Source: a virus
Strand: one strand, 5' to 3'
Virus record (IMG/VR): IMGVR_UViG_3300046011_001679
Span: 1 to 20,436 of that record
DNA length: 20,436 nucleotides
Position 1 is the first letter of the stretch, and each line of letters begins with the position of its first letter. The position numbers and the translations under genes are program-made. Under the pieces are notes generated by a model. That model searched no databases. It saw nothing but the letters and a program-made list of their open reading frames with translations, and was not told where the DNA came from. This document shows positions 20,000-20,436 of this stretch, one piece after another.

Positions 20000-20436
20000 C
20001 TACAGGTTCTTGCTGACGCGGATGCGCTCGCGGACCTGGTTGCGGAACTCTTCGCTGTCGCGGTACTGGATGGTCGCCATGTCCTTTTGAACGGCGATCC
20101 AGTTTTCGTACGGCTGAACTGCCGAACCCGCAGTCCCACGGCCCTGGGTAAGAGCGGGACCTGCCGTTTTGGCATACTGAGCATGGAGGCCTTGGATGGC
20201 GAGATCGCGGATTCCCGCATCGCCTGAGGAGACGGCCTTGTTGAAGGCTTCGATCTGCTCCTTGGGCAGGTTGTTGGCGGCCCACTGGACCATCTGGCCG
20301 TAGGCCTCTTGGCCACCGACCGCCGCAGTGACCTCAGCCACCTGCTGCTTGGCCAGGGCCTGCACGCCAGCCATGTACTGGTTGACCAGGTCTGCCGGGA
20401 TGCCGCGGTCAGCCAAGGCCTTGAAGGACTCCGGGC
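20000..20436 (-). CDS. Capsid assembly scaffolding protein (T7 gp9-like), 5' part missing
   Basis: Only the C-terminal 145 or so residues are in the window. The reading frame is open to the edge at 20436, so the true start is outside, and the TTG at 20416 is not a real start. The segment QEAYGQMVQWAANNLPKEQI followed by EAFNKAV matches the conserved C-terminal region of T7-like scaffolds, as does the basic C-terminus (RNQVRERIRVSKNL) that would contact the coat protein. It is expected to guide prohead assembly and then leave. The stop TAG at 20002-20000 is followed directly by the GTACACTCGC element of the next gene. Confidence 0.88.
   Translation of the reverse strand, partial: PESFKALADRGIPADLVNQYMAGVQALAKQQVAEVTAAVGGQEAYGQMVQWAANNLPKEQIEAFNKAVSSGDAGIRDLAIQGLHAQYAKTAGPALTQGRGTAGSAVQPYENWIAVQKDMATIQYRDSEEFRNQVRERIRVSKNL

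Overview
The window is the late (virion morphogenesis and packaging) half of a T7-like podovirus genome (Autographiviridae-type gene order), read backwards: scaffold, capsid, tail tubes, internal core proteins, holin and terminase all lie on the minus strand from 20436 down to 1482. Base composition is moderately GC-rich and coding density is very high, with neighbouring genes overlapping by one base or separated by one or two. The host cannot be named from the sequence. A lipoprotein-type spanin implies a Gram-negative cell with an outer membrane. Several late genes lack a recognisable Shine-Dalgarno sequence.

Region 20436-18266: the C-terminal part of the scaffold gene, then a two-gene cassette absent from the T7 layout. 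It holds a Sec-signal-bearing beta-propeller-like protein and a lipoprotein with a C-terminal membrane segment that fits a single-gene spanin (u-spanin). Region 18265-17954 is a non-coding leader in front of the major capsid gene. It has two strong hairpins and, between them, a 17-base exact match to the most conserved part of bacterial 23S rRNA (the sequence that also forms the core of the I-CeuI homing site).

Region 17953-3690: major capsid protein, a terminator-like hairpin, tail tubular proteins A and B, a gp13-like GNAT-fold protein, and internal virion proteins gp14, gp15 and a very large gp16 (1988 residues). This gp16 carries an HExxH metallopeptidase motif and a proline-rich linker with an 87-bp tandem duplication. 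Region 3687-1482: holin-like protein, small terminase and large terminase, coupled by TAATG and TAGTG stop-start overlaps. No tail fibre gene lies between gp16 and the holin, and no Rz/Rz1 pair lies between the terminase subunits, so both functions have moved or been replaced.

Region 1-1678 is the accessory right end of the phage genome. Two tandem paralogous cysteine-rich zinc-finger genes run on the plus strand, against all other genes; the second overlaps the large terminase tail-to-tail by 197 bp. Beyond them, bases 1-470 are a dense mosaic of short dyad repeats and a longer tandem repeat with no convincing gene, resembling a terminal repeat or genome-end region. The most unusual items are the 23S-like sequence before the capsid gene, the secreted propeller plus u-spanin cassette, the metallopeptidase-bearing gp16, and the duplicated zinc-finger genes whose C-terminal tail carries a beta-clamp-like peptide.
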